Shown here piece after piece: positions 18,537-30,312 of a DNA stretch of 64,000 bases. The stretch's first letter is position 1; every line of letters starts with the position of its first letter. Source of the stretch: Salegentibacter mishustinae (lineage in GTDB: Bacteria; Bacteroidota; Bacteroidia; Flavobacteriales; Flavobacteriaceae). Under the pieces are notes generated by a model. That model searched no databases, was not told the origin of the DNA, and saw nothing but the letters and a program-made list of their open reading frames with translations. Both the position numbers and the translations under genes were made by a program. The stretch lies in contig NZ_LLKN01000002.1 in NCBI RefSeq assembly GCF_002900095.1, positions 2,170,001 to 2,234,000 of the forward strand, given 5' to 3'.

Positions 18537-18571
18537 AAAGAAAGGCGGTGACATATTAAATGACCACCTTT
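18537..18571 (-). pseudogene. collapsed 5S rRNA remnant
   Basis: On the minus strand the 5S 5' end (AAAGGTGGT) is joined by ~13 nt to the 5S 3' end. Bases 18537-18555 are identical to 18691-18709 of the real 5S region (19 of 19). About 80 internal bases are missing, so only the terminal helix is left. It is followed by its own terminator. This indicates an ancestral second 5S gene or duplicated operon tail. Confidence 0.7.
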
Positions 18572-18651
18572 GAATACAAGTGCTTGCACGCAGTATGAAA
18601 AGCTGTGGGAATTAATCCCGCTACGCAGCGGGACCTCACACAAGATTATGC

Positions 18652-18690
18652 AAAAAAAAAAGACCCTTACAACTTAATGCAAGGGTCTTA
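18652..18690 (-). terminator. rRNA operon terminator
   Basis: On the minus strand AAGACCCTTGCA and TGTAAGGGTCTT pair around ATTAAGT and are followed by nine or more T, immediately after 5S. The stretch 18600-18651 also carries a small GC hairpin, CCCGCTacgcAGCGGG. Confidence 0.93.
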
Positions 18691-18694
18691 AAAG

Positions 18695-18802
<108 letters not shown>

Positions 18803-18857
18803 AGTCTTTGAGTTTGGTATAACACGTCTTTAAACGTCCTATCCAACTCCTAATAAG

Positions 18858-18883
18858 TTGACATATTTAAGAAACAAAGAATA
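18858..18883 (-). repeat. 23S processing stem, 3' arm
   Basis: This segment is an inverted repeat of 21879-21903 (TTGACATATT...AGAAACAAAGAATA, about 23 of 26 positions). The two arms bracket 23S rRNA and would pair in the precursor as an RNase III processing stem. Confidence 0.75.
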
Positions 18884-18941
18884 TAGAAGAACTTCAAGAT
18901 AAAGCATTCAAGTCCCCACACCTCTTGCAAGGCGTGGGAAT

Positions 18942-21772
<2,831 letters not shown>

Positions 21773-21878
21773 TGCTTCTTGCTTATGCTCGAATTTCTCG
21801 TGACCTTAATCACAATGTATTCTATTAATTTAATTTACCTCGTTATAAAATTTAACTTCTATAACTGTAGTTTTCTCG

Positions 21879-21903
21879 TATTCTTTGTTTCTCAATATGT
21901 CAA
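21879..21903 (-). repeat. 23S processing stem, 5' arm
   Basis: Inverted partner of 18858-18883, lying about 105 bp before the 23S 5' end in transcription order. It directly abuts a boxA-like site at 21897-21910. Confidence 0.75.
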
Positions 21904-21910
21904 TGAACTT
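21897..21910 (-). promoter_or_regulatory. boxA-like site before 23S
   Basis: The minus strand reads AAGTTCATTGACAT. AGTTCATTGACA matches E. coli boxA TGCTCTTTAACA at 8 of 12 positions. Related sites occur at 22099, 22287, 24205 and 24574. Confidence 0.4.
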
Positions 21911-22013
21911 TTTTCCTCTCTAGCAACCTAAGCTCGATGGTAACCAAACGAATATGCAAAACGCATTTCCTGATTGTTTAAATTACCTATCTCCCTTAAA
22001 TCTCAAGGAATCG

Positions 22014-22080
22014 TGGAGAATATCGGAGTCGAACCGATGACCTTCCCGATGTGAAATCGGGACGCTCTAGCACCCTTAAT
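22014..22080 (-). pseudogene. truncated tRNA relic in the 16S-23S spacer
   Basis: Reading the minus strand, the T-arm and 3' acceptor half are identical over about 30 nt to the neighbouring tRNA-Ala (22014-22043 equals 22134-22163). The anticodon arm differs (CCCGA-TTTCACA-TCGGG, loop giving TTC), and a fragment GCTAGAGCG of the D arm remains. The 5' acceptor strand and most of the D arm are missing, so it cannot fold as a tRNA. Confidence 0.65.
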
Positions 22081-22098
22081 GTGCAAAATCTCTTCAAA

Positions 22099-22111
22099 AT
22101 GTAATGAACTT
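22099..22111 (-). promoter_or_regulatory. boxA-like site in the 16S-23S spacer
   Basis: The minus strand reads AAGTTCATTACAT. It is one of five copies in this operon, located between tRNA-Ala and the tRNA relic. Confidence 0.35.
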
Positions 22112-22133
22112 AACAGCAATCTTACTGTTACAG

Positions 22134-22207
22134 TGGAGAATATCGGAGTCGAACCGATGACCTCCTGCGTGCAAGGCAGGCGCTCTAGCCAGCTGAGCTA
22201 ATCCCCC
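22134..22207 (-). tRNA. tRNA-Ala (TGC)
   Basis: A 74-nt cloverleaf on the minus strand: acceptor GGGGGAT/ATTCTCC, D arm GCTCAGCTGGCTAGAGC, anticodon arm CCTGC-CTTGCAC-GCAGG, T arm ATCGG-TTCGACT-CCGAT, discriminator A. CCA is not encoded. It lies in the 16S-23S spacer after tRNA-Ile, the standard arrangement. Confidence 0.97.
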
Positions 22208-22286
22208 GTCTTTTAGTTGCCAGTTAACCAGTTATTAGTTAACAGTACTTATAACGGCTACTCAACCTCTAAAATTTCCTTTCAAT

Positions 22287-22299
22287 TTGTAATGAACAT
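22287..22299 (-). promoter_or_regulatory. boxA-like site between tRNA-Ile and tRNA-Ala
   Basis: The minus strand reads ATGTTCATTACAA, a weaker member of the set of five repeated motifs in this operon. Confidence 0.3.
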
Positions 22300-22366
22300 A
22301 CTTGTCTCAAATTCAAATAACTTTGAACTATTCACCTTTAACTTTAAACTGCGCTTTAGCGCGTCG

Positions 22367-22440
22367 TAGTCTCAGGCAGACTCGAACTGCCGACCTCTAC
22401 ATTATCAGTGTAGCGCTCTAACCAGCTGAGCTATGAGACT
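22367..22440 (-). tRNA. tRNA-Ile (GAT)
   Basis: A 74-nt cloverleaf: acceptor AGTCTCA/TGAGACT, D arm GCTCAGCTGGTTAGAGC, anticodon loop CTGATAA, T arm with TTCGAGT, discriminator A, no encoded CCA. It is first in the spacer, 110 bp after 16S. Confidence 0.97.
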
Positions 22441-22550
22441 GTCCTTTATTCTTTAAATATTAAATCGACAGCTATAGAATCAAGACCAAAAAAGATCTTT
22501 AAGCACTTCCCTTTTGATTATTGCGCATTGCCTTAAAAGGCGTTGCTCTA

Positions 22551-24082
<1,532 letters not shown>

Positions 24083-24204
24083 GCTTCTTAAATATAATTA
24101 CAACAATCAATTGTCTGTACTCAAAGATGACTTATCTAGTCTTAATTCTAAATTATTTGTATCATTCTTCTCTCGAAAAATGTACGCGCTGTCAATTCAA
24201 TAAA

Positions 24205-24215
24205 TCAATGAACTT
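24205..24215 (-). promoter_or_regulatory. boxA-like site in the rRNA leader
   Basis: The minus strand reads AAGTTCATTGA. It lies downstream of all three promoters and 123 bp before 16S, the position expected of an antitermination site. Confidence 0.45.
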
Positions 24216-24333
24216 CCCCAAGTTTACTCGGGATATTCTTGCCGAAATTAAAGGACTCGAACCTCTTGTTTTACTTACCCACCCGGGATTTCTTTTCAGT
24301 ATTTTTGGGAACTCAGTTGCGCCGTAAGCGGCT

Positions 24334-24366
24334 GCAAATATACAATGCTTTTTCTTTATCCGCCAA
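24334..24366 (-). promoter_or_regulatory. rRNA promoter P1 (16S-proximal)
   Basis: On the minus strand TTG at 24366-24364, a 21-nt spacer and TATATTTGC at 24342-24334, followed by AGCCGC. It fits the Bacteroidota consensus. Confidence 0.75.
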
Positions 24367-24471
24367 ATCTTTTTTAGAAAAATTTTTGACTTTTTTTTAA
24401 AGCTTTCCATTCTCAAAAGAACTTCAAAACAACTCCCGTTTCTATTAAAAACCTTCGCTGTTTTTGCGGCT

Positions 24472-24502
24472 GCAAATATACACCCTCTTTTGATTCTGGC
24501 AA
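24472..24502 (-). promoter_or_regulatory. rRNA promoter P2
   Basis: On the minus strand TTG at 24502-24500, a 19-nt spacer and TATATTTGC at 24480-24472, followed by AGCCGC, the same initiation context as P1. Confidence 0.75.
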
Positions 24503-24573
24503 GTAAAAAAATAAGTTTTTTTTACTTTTATTTTTTTAAGCTTTATTTCCTTAAAAAATCACCGTATCCCAAT

Positions 24574-24586
24574 ATGTAATGAACTT
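24574..24586 (-). promoter_or_regulatory. boxA-like site between promoters P3 and P2
   Basis: The minus strand reads AAGTTCATTACAT. Only transcripts from the distal promoter P3 would carry this copy. Confidence 0.35.
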
Positions 24587-24627
24587 TCCACTTTACTTCG
24601 CAACCCTCGTTGTGTCTCAAAGCGGGT

Positions 24628-24658
24628 GCAAATATACTGCTGTTTTCTTCCCCCGCAA
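24628..24658 (-). promoter_or_regulatory. rRNA promoter P3 (distal)
   Basis: On the minus strand TTG at 24658-24656, a 19-nt spacer and TATATTTGC at 24636-24628, followed by ACCCGC. The 814-bp stretch 24083-24896 thus holds the rRNA leader, three promoters and, at its right end, the thrS promoter. Confidence 0.75.
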
Positions 24659-24843
24659 GCCGCAAATAACTTTTTTTTAAAGAAAACTTAAAACTAATCC
24701 CTAATCTTCTCAATAAAAGGAACTTGTAAGATAAAAAAATTTAAAGAAATATTGGGGAGACAAAAGTTAATGTTTCAGCATAAAGAAAAACTACTTCTTT
24801 TCTATATTTCAGCAATAAATATCCTCCTTTATATATAAGTATA

Positions 24844-24874
24844 TTGCGCAGACAAAATCAACCTATTATCTTTG
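24844..24874 (+). promoter_or_regulatory. thrS promoter (TTG-N20-TATCTTTG)
   Basis: TTG at 24844-24846 and TATCTTTG at 24867-24874, ending 22 bp before the thrS ATG. It probably drives thrS-infC-rpmI-rplT. Confidence 0.75.
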
Positions 24875-24896
24875 CGCTCATTAAAACTACATATAC

Positions 24897-26843
24897 ATGA
24901 TTAAGGTAAGCTTGCCCGATGGCAGTATAAAAGAATTTGAAAAAGGCGCCACTCCAATGGATGTTGCTAATAGTATTAGCTCTGGACTGGCCCGAAACGT
25001 AATTTCAGCAAAATTCAACAATAATATAGTAGAAGTTTCTACGCCATTAACTACAGATGGCAGTTTAACCTTATTTACCTGGAAAGACGACGAAGGCAAA
25101 AAAGCCTTTTGGCATTCTACCTCTCACGTGATGGCCCAGGCGATAGAAGAAATGTATCCCGGTTCTAAATTAACTATTGGACCGGCCATTGAAAATGGAT
25201 TCTATTATGATGTAGATTTTGGCGAGCACAAGATTTCTGAAAACGATTTTAAGAAGATCGAAGAACGAATGCTTCAAATTGCTCGCGAAAAACATGATTT
25301 CAAACTTCGAGAAGTTTCAAAAGCTGATGCGCTGTCCTATTATAAGGAACAAAATAATCAGTTTAAAGTTGAATTAATAGAAAACCTGGAAGATGGTGAG
25401 ATCACTTTCTGCGATCACGACAACTTTACAGATCTTTGCCGCGGAGGGCACATCCCAAATACCGGCTTTATTAAAGCGGTAAAGTTAATGAGTGTTGCCG
25501 GAGCTTACTGGCGCGGTGATGAAAACAATCCTCAGTTAACTCGCGTTTATGGAATTTCATTTCCGAAGCAAAAAGAATTAAAAGAATACTTAGAACTGCT
25601 TGAAGAAGCTAAAAAAAGAGATCACCGTAAGCTTGGAAAAGAACTTGAGTTATTCACCTTTTCTCAAAAAGTTGGACAGGGACTTCCATTATGGTTACCA
25701 AAAGGAGCGGCTTTACGAGAACGACTCGAAGATTTCTTAAAAAAGGCACAGAAAAAGGCAGGTTATGAGATGGTGGTAAGTCCGCATATTGGTCAAAAAG
25801 AACTTTATGTAACTTCAGGGCATTATGCTAAATACGGCGAAGACAGTTTTCAGCCAATTCACACTCCAAATGAAGGTGAGGAATTTTTATTGAAACCTAT
25901 GAACTGCCCGCATCACTGCGAAATTTACAATGCTACTTCCTGGAGTTATCGCGACCTTCCAAAACGTTTTGCTGAATTTGGTACCGTTTATCGTTACGAA
26001 CAAAGTGGAGAATTACACGGATTGACCCGTGTTAGAGGATTTACCCAGGATGATGCACATATTTTTTGTACTCCAGATCAATTAGATGAAGAATTTAAAA
26101 AAGTAATAGACCTTACCTTATATGTATTCGATTCTTTAGGTTTTGAAAACTTCACCGCACAGGTTTCTCTAAGAGATCCGGAGAATAAAGAAAAATATAT
26201 AGGATCTGATGATGTTTGGGAAAAAGCCGAAACTGCCATTATTAACGCAGCTAAGGAAAAAGGTCTAAATTATGTTGTTGAAACCGGGGAAGCCGCATTT
26301 TATGGGCCTAAATTAGACTTTATGGTGAAAGATGCACTTGGCAGAAGCTGGCAACTTGGCACCATTCAGGTAGACTACAACCTGCCAGAAAGATTTAAAC
26401 TTAGCTATAAAGGAAGTGACAATGAGACACACCGCCCGGTAATGATTCACCGTGCGCCATTTGGAAGTATGGAACGTTTTATCGCTATATTATTGGAACA
26501 TACAGCCGGTAACTTTCCATTATGGTTGATGCCCGAGCAGGCTATGGTGCTCTCAATCAGTGAGAAATATGAAAAATACGCCCAAAAAGTTTTAACTTTG
26601 CTGGAAAATAACGAAATTCGCGCTTTGGCAGATAACCGAAATGAAACCATTGGGAAGAAAATAAGGGAAGCCGAAATGAACAAATTCCCATATATGTTGA
26701 TTATAGGGGAACAGGAAGAACAAGATGGTACGGTTTCTGTACGAAAGAGAAGGGAAGGCGATATTGGTACTATGCCAGTAGAAGACTTTGCCGAAATAAT
26801 AAATAATGAAATCAAAAAAACGTTGAAGACGTTTAAAGTTTAA
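24897..26843 (+). CDS. thrS: threonyl-tRNA synthetase
   Basis: A full-length 648-residue class II synthetase. The TGS domain (1-61) is followed by the editing domain (about 65-225) with [10 protein letters not shown] and the second zinc-type signature [10 protein letters not shown]. The catalytic core contains [10 protein letters not shown] (zinc Cys/His) and [17 protein letters not shown], and the C-terminus holds an anticodon-binding domain. It charges tRNA-Thr. The thrS-infC-rpmI-rplT order is a conserved translation operon; infC begins 17 bp downstream. Confidence 0.98.
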   Translation: MIKVSLPDGSIKEFEKGATPMDVANSISSGLARNVISAKFNNNIVEVSTPLTTDGSLTLFTWKDDEGKKAFWHSTSHVMAQAIEEMYPGSKLTIGPAIENGFYYDVDFGEHKISENDFKKIEERMLQIAREKHDFKLREVSKADALSYYKEQNNQFKVELIENLEDGEITFCDHDNFTDLCRGGHIPNTGFIKAVKLMSVAGAYWRGDENNPQLTRVYGISFPKQKELKEYLELLEEAKKRDHRKLGKELELFTFSQKVGQGLPLWLPKGAALRERLEDFLKKAQKKAGYEMVVSPHIGQKELYVTSGHYAKYGEDSFQPIHTPNEGEEFLLKPMNCPHHCEIYNATSWSYRDLPKRFAEFGTVYRYEQSGELHGLTRVRGFTQDDAHIFCTPDQLDEEFKKVIDLTLYVFDSLGFENFTAQVSLRDPENKEKYIGSDDVWEKAETAIINAAKEKGLNYVVETGEAAFYGPKLDFMVKDALGRSWQLGTIQVDYNLPERFKLSYKGSDNETHRPVMIHRAPFGSMERFIAILLEHTAGNFPLWLMPEQAMVLSISEKYEKYAQKVLTLLENNEIRALADNRNETIGKKIREAEMNKFPYMLIIGEQEEQDGTVSVRKRREGDIGTMPVEDFAEIINNEIKKTLKTFKV

Positions 26844-26860
26844 CCAAAAATAGATCAGCC

Positions 26861-27418
26861 ATAGCAATACGTAGAAAAAAATCGAAGAGACCGCTTAGAG
26901 CAGTCAAAGAGAATCAACACCGGATTAACCAAAAAATCAGGGCAGAAGAAGTTCGTCTTGTAGGTGATAATGTAGAAATGGGCGTTTACCCAACTAAACA
27001 AGCATTATCTATAGCTGAAGAATTAGACCTGGATTTGGTAGAAATATCTCCAGATGCTAAACCACCAGTGGTAAAAGCAATGGATTACAAAAAGTTTCTT
27101 TACGAACAAAAGAAGCGCGAGAAGGCTATGAAAGCCAAAGCGAGTAAAGTTGTGGTAAAAGAAATACGTTTTGGCCCTAATACAGATGATCACGATTACG
27201 AATTTAAAAAACGTAACGCAGAGAAATTTTTAAAAGACGGAGCTAAATTAAAAGCTTTTGTATTTTTTAAAGGACGTTCTATCGTTTTTAAAGATAAAGG
27301 TGAAATTCTACTGCTAAGATTAGCGCAAGATCTTGAAGAACTTGGAAAAGTAGAACAAATGCCGAAGCTGGAAGGAAAACGTATGACTATGTTTTTATCT
27401 CCCAGAAAAGCAAAATAG
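26861..27418 (+). CDS. infC: translation initiation factor IF-3, ATA start
   Basis: Full IF-3 of 185 residues if started at ATA 26861, reading [19 protein letters not shown]. The first in-frame ATG (26978) would cut off about 39 residues, including the conserved N-domain segment [19 protein letters not shown]; continuous coding through that part shows the ATG is internal. Later motifs [19 protein letters not shown], the linker rich in Lys, and [17 protein letters not shown] are canonical. IF-3 blocks subunit joining and discriminates against non-AUG starts, so a rare start codon provides autoregulation (known for E. coli AUU). The exact rare codon chosen here is inference from family alignment by memory. 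Confidence 0.9.
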   Translation: MAIRRKKSKRPLRAVKENQHRINQKIRAEEVRLVGDNVEMGVYPTKQALSIAEELDLDLVEISPDAKPPVVKAMDYKKFLYEQKKREKAMKAKASKVVVKEIRFGPNTDDHDYEFKKRNAEKFLKDGAKLKAFVFFKGRSIVFKDKGEILLLRLAQDLEELGKVEQMPKLEGKRMTMFLSPRKAK

Positions 27419-27455
27419 TATAATAAGAGAGTTATAATATAAAAAAGAGGATAAC

Positions 27456-27653
27456 ATGCCTAAAATGAAGACAAAATCTAGTGCTAAAAAGCGTTTTAAG
27501 CTTACAGGTACTGGGAAAATAAAAAGAAAGCACGCGTTTAAAAGCCACATCTTAACAAAGAAGTCTAAAAAACGTAAGCTAGCCTTAACGCACAGTACAT
27601 TAGTACACGATGCAGATAAGGACAATGTTAAACTTATGTTGCGTTTAAAGTAA
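27456..27653 (+). CDS. rpmI: 50S ribosomal protein L35
   Basis: A 65-residue, highly basic L35. [20 protein letters not shown] and the [12 protein letters not shown] segment are diagnostic. It lies 37 bp after infC in the conserved infC-rpmI-rplT order. Confidence 0.97.
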   Translation: MPKMKTKSSAKKRFKLTGTGKIKRKHAFKSHILTKKSKKRKLALTHSTLVHDADKDNVKLMLRLK

Positions 27654-27699
27654 CAATAAGCTCTTAACGGTTTAATTAATTTAAAAACCCTGGAGTTGG

Positions 27700-27770
27700 G
27701 CAACACTTCGACTGCGCTTAGTTTGACAGTTTGAAGTTTAAGTTAAAAGTGTCGATTATCGACCGCCTGC
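27700..27770. repeat. repeat-like insertion between rpmI and rplT
   Basis: The 135-bp L35-L20 gap is long for this operon. It contains CTTCGACTGCGCTTAGTTTG, a sequence type widely dispersed in Flavobacteriaceae intergenic regions, and later GTCGATTATCGAC, a short palindrome resembling the CTCGATTATCGAG core of the other repeats here. Confidence 0.4.
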
Positions 27771-27788
27771 TACAAAACACATAAAAAT

Positions 27789-28133
27789 ATGCCAAGATCA
27801 GTAAATTCAGTTGCAAAGAGAGCCAGAAGAAAAAAGGTTCTTAAGCAAGCAAAAGGTTACTTCGGACGTCGTAAAAACGTTTGGACAGTAGCAAAAAATG
27901 CGGTTGAGAAAGCAATGCTTTACTCATACAGAGACCGTAAAGTAAAGAAGCGTAATTTCCGTTCACTATGGATTATGCGTATTAACGCTGCAGCCCGTGA
28001 ACACGGTATGTCTTATTCTCAATTTATGGGAGCTGCAAAAGCCGGTGGAATAGGTTTAAACCGTAAGGTACTTGCCGATTTGGCAATGAACCATCCAGAA
28101 GCTTTTAAAGCAATTGTAGATAAAGTAAAGTAA
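27789..28133 (+). CDS. rplT: 50S ribosomal protein L20
   Basis: A 114-residue L20, needed early in 50S assembly. [40 protein letters not shown] and [19 protein letters not shown] are canonical. L20 commonly autoregulates its operon in other bacteria; whether the unusual 135-bp leader here does so is untested. A strong terminator follows 27 bp later. Confidence 0.98.
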   Translation: MPRSVNSVAKRARRKKVLKQAKGYFGRRKNVWTVAKNAVEKAMLYSYRDRKVKKRNFRSLWIMRINAAAREHGMSYSQFMGAAKAGGIGLNRKVLADLAMNHPEAFKAIVDKVK

Positions 28134-28160
28134 TTACAAATTAGTTATACTCTCTTATTT

Positions 28161-28194
28161 AAAAATCCGGTTCAATAAAGAACCGGATTTTTTT
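28161..28194 (+). terminator. terminator of the thrS-rplT operon
   Basis: AAAAATCCGGTTC/GAACCGGATTTTT stem with loop AATAAA and a T run. Confidence 0.93.
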
Positions 28195-28356
28195 GCTCTT
28201 ATTTTCTTTGGAAATTGAATTATCGAATACTTTCAAAGTTTCTTAAAAAATGACCTTCAAGTTTTTTGCCACTAATACACAAATATTCATATAGAACTTA
28301 TTAGTGAATTCGCGGCTTCTTTGTTCCCTACATAGTTCCTTGCAACCGCAATAAAC

Positions 28357-28779
28357 TTAAATCCCGTAAAGGCTTAAAACCAATTTTCGCGAACCTCCAT
28401 TATTTCTATGTTCCGCCAAATAAATTCCCTGCCAGGTTCCCATATTTAATTTTCCATTGGTTACAGGGATCTGAAGTGAACTTCCCAACAAGGAAGCCTT
28501 AATATGCGCCGGCATATCGTCTGATCCTTCCAACGTATGTTTGTAATACGACATATTTTCTGGCACCATTTCATTAAAATGACTTTCAAAATCTTCCCGA
28601 ACCGTAGGATCGGCATTTTCATTAATGGTTATTCCTGCTGAAGTATGTTTTATAAACACATTTAATATTCCTGACTTCATTTCTTTTAGCTCCTCTATTT
28701 TACTTTCAATCTCATCTGTCACCAAATGAAAGCCTCTAGACCTTGCTTTTAATCTTATTTCCTTTTGAAAAAGTTTCAT
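28357..28779 (-). CDS. YjbQ-family protein (UPF0047)
   Basis: A 140-residue member of the YjbQ/UPF0047 family, for which a weak thiamine-phosphate synthase side activity has been reported. Signature parts are IKHTSAGITINENADP and the C-terminal GTWQGIYLAEHRNNGGSRK with conserved His and Arg. It is the last gene of a minus-strand trio; its ATG is 2 bp after the stop of the small membrane-protein gene. Its true cellular role is unknown. Confidence 0.9.
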   Translation of the reverse strand: MKLFQKEIRLKARSRGFHLVTDEIESKIEELKEMKSGILNVFIKHTSAGITINENADPTVREDFESHFNEMVPENMSYYKHTLEGSDDMPAHIKASLLGSSLQIPVTNGKLNMGTWQGIYLAEHRNNGGSRKLVLSLYGI

Positions 28780-28781
28780 AG

Positions 28782-29006
28782 TTACTTCTTATTATTTTCT
28801 TTTAGATAAATTCCTGTTGCAGTTAAAATCCCGACTGAAATTAATAATATTCCATATACTAAAGAAGGCAATGTAATTGCATTAGTCAAATCTAAAATGA
28901 GAAATACCACCAAAATTAAGTTGATGACACTTAGTATTTTTAACAACCGGCTTAGTTTTATATTAAGTTTTTTGAGGCTTTTTCTTGGCCGCCGGGAAAA
29001 GCACAT
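28782..29006 (-). CDS. small two-helix membrane protein, unknown
   Basis: A 74-residue protein. A basic N-terminus (MCFSRRPRKSLKKLNIK) is followed by two hydrophobic helices (about 19-40 and 45-66) and a charged tail. The ATG lies 44 bp inside the end of the upstream gene and no later Met exists before the first helix. The tight overlap on one side and 2-bp spacing on the other imply translational coupling. I do not recognise a family. Confidence 0.6.
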   Translation of the reverse strand: MCFSRRPRKSLKKLNIKLSRLLKILSVINLILVVFLILDLTNAITLPSLVYGILLISVGILTATGIYLKENNKK

Positions 29007-30312
29007 TATTTAAAATAAGTCGATAGCCCGGCGAAGTTGGGTGTAAATCAAGTTCGGTCTTTGGATCCCCTACCCTATGCTGATAATCTTCAGGATCGTG
29101 GCCTCCGTAAAAAGTAAAAAATCCTTTTCCTTTTATTCCGTGAATGTATCTTGCTTCACCATTTAATTTACTTTCTCCCATCACCAAAACATTGGCTTTA
29201 ATATTATCTGGATTATAGGCTGTTGTTTGCCCCATAAATCCTTTGACCAATCGAGTGTGGTTTTGGGTTAACATAGTAGGCACAACATCCCATTTTGCTG
29301 AAAAATCCATAAGGGTAAAATAATCAGTTTCCTTAGGAATTTTTCTTTTAGCAGTCATATCTATAGAGGAAAACTCGTAAACCATCGGGCTTCGTTCCAG
29401 GGTGAAATCGGTAAAGGCGAAAGTATTACTGAAATCTATTTTAGATTGATAACCGGGTTCACTGGGATCGCCATCAAACATAGTTTCGGCAATATCTACT
29501 CCTTCTGCGGCGAGGGCAATATCAAAACTATCGGTAGCGCTACACATCGCAAACATAAAGCCGCCGCCAACAACATAATCTCTAATTTTTAAAGCAACAT
29601 CCCGCTTCTCTTCAGAAACCTTATTATACCCCAACTTCTGTGCTAAGGCTTCAGCCTCTTCTTTTTCCTGGATATACCAGGGTGTAGTTCTAAATGTTCT
29701 ATAAAACTTCCCGTATTGCCCGGTGAAATCTTCGTGATGCAGATGTAACCAATCATATAAAATGAGCGCATCATTTAATACGGCTTCATCATAGATAATT
29801 TCATAAGGAATTTCGGCATAAGTAAGTGCCATCGTCACCGCATCGTCCCAGGGTTTATTTCCCTGTGGAGAATACACCGCAATTTTTGGAGCCTTTTCTA
29901 ATACTACAGTTTCCATATTCTGGGAAGGACTACTTATTTCTTCTAAAATGGACTGGGTTTTATCATCGCTTATTATTTCAAAAGAAACTCCACGTATCTG
30001 GCATTCTTTACGCAATTCTTCGGTATCTGAAATTAAAAAGGAACCACCGCGATAATTCAGTAACCATCTCACTTCTAACTCTTCTTCTAAAGCGAAATAG
30101 GTTATTCCGTAAGCTTTTAAATGATTCTTTTGGGAGTCTCCATCCATAGGAATTAGCAACTGGGATGCTGAAACCCTGAAAGAAGTTAAAGCCAATAAAA
30201 CAAAAAAGACCAGAAAAACGGTAAATTTCCCGCTTTTCTGGTCTTTTAAATCAATATTATTAAACTTAGTCTTATTTATTTTGTCAGAATTTTTAGAATG
30301 GAACTTCGTCAT
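28963..30312 (-). CDS. exported protein of unknown function (often mislabelled asparagine synthetase B)
   Basis: About 449 residues from ATG 30312. The N-terminal ~25 residues are polar, then a signal-peptide-like helix FTVFLVFFVLLALTSFRVSA appears, so the mature protein is probably periplasmic or surface-exposed. Flavobacterial homologues carry the name asparagine synthetase B, but I see neither the N-terminal Cys of a glutaminase domain nor the SGGxDS synthetase loop. Conserved-looking parts are IAVYSPQGNKPWDDAVTMAL, WLHLHHEDFTGQYGKF, GGGFMFAMCSATDSFDIAL and GFFTFYGGHDPEDYQHRVGD. GGGFMFAMCSATD resembles a glutamine-amidotransferase-like strand-turn. Upstream in-frame ATGs at 30315, 30321 and 30333 lie further inside dnaB. 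A terminator hairpin lies inside the signal-peptide codons. Confidence 0.7.
   Translation of the reverse strand: MTKFHSKNSDKINKTKFNNIDLKDQKSGKFTVFLVFFVLLALTSFRVSASQLLIPMDGDSQKNHLKAYGITYFALEEELEVRWLLNYRGGSFLISDTEELRKECQIRGVSFEIISDDKTQSILEEISSPSQNMETVVLEKAPKIAVYSPQGNKPWDDAVTMALTYAEIPYEIIYDEAVLNDALILYDWLHLHHEDFTGQYGKFYRTFRTTPWYIQEKEEAEALAQKLGYNKVSEEKRDVALKIRDYVVGGGFMFAMCSATDSFDIALAAEGVDIAETMFDGDPSEPGYQSKIDFSNTFAFTDFTLERSPMVYEFSSIDMTAKRKIPKETDYFTLMDFSAKWDVVPTMLTQNHTRLVKGFMGQTTAYNPDNIKANVLVMGESKLNGEARYIHGIKGKGFFTFYGGHDPEDYQHRVGDPKTELDLHPTSPGYRLILNNVLFPAAKKKPQKT
30202..30247 (-). terminator. terminator-like hairpin inside the signal-peptide coding region
   Basis: On the minus strand AAAAGACCAGAAAA and TTTTTCTGGTCTTTT pair as a 14-bp stem, followed by six T, 46-91 bp after the dnaB stop. 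It looks like the dnaB terminator, yet it is read as codons for the hydrophobic helix of the next gene. Confidence 0.8.

Noticed and set aside
24192-24416. 74-codon minus-strand frame
   Set aside because: It spans rRNA promoter P1 and the leader; composition fits tRNA-like and promoter sequence, not a gene.
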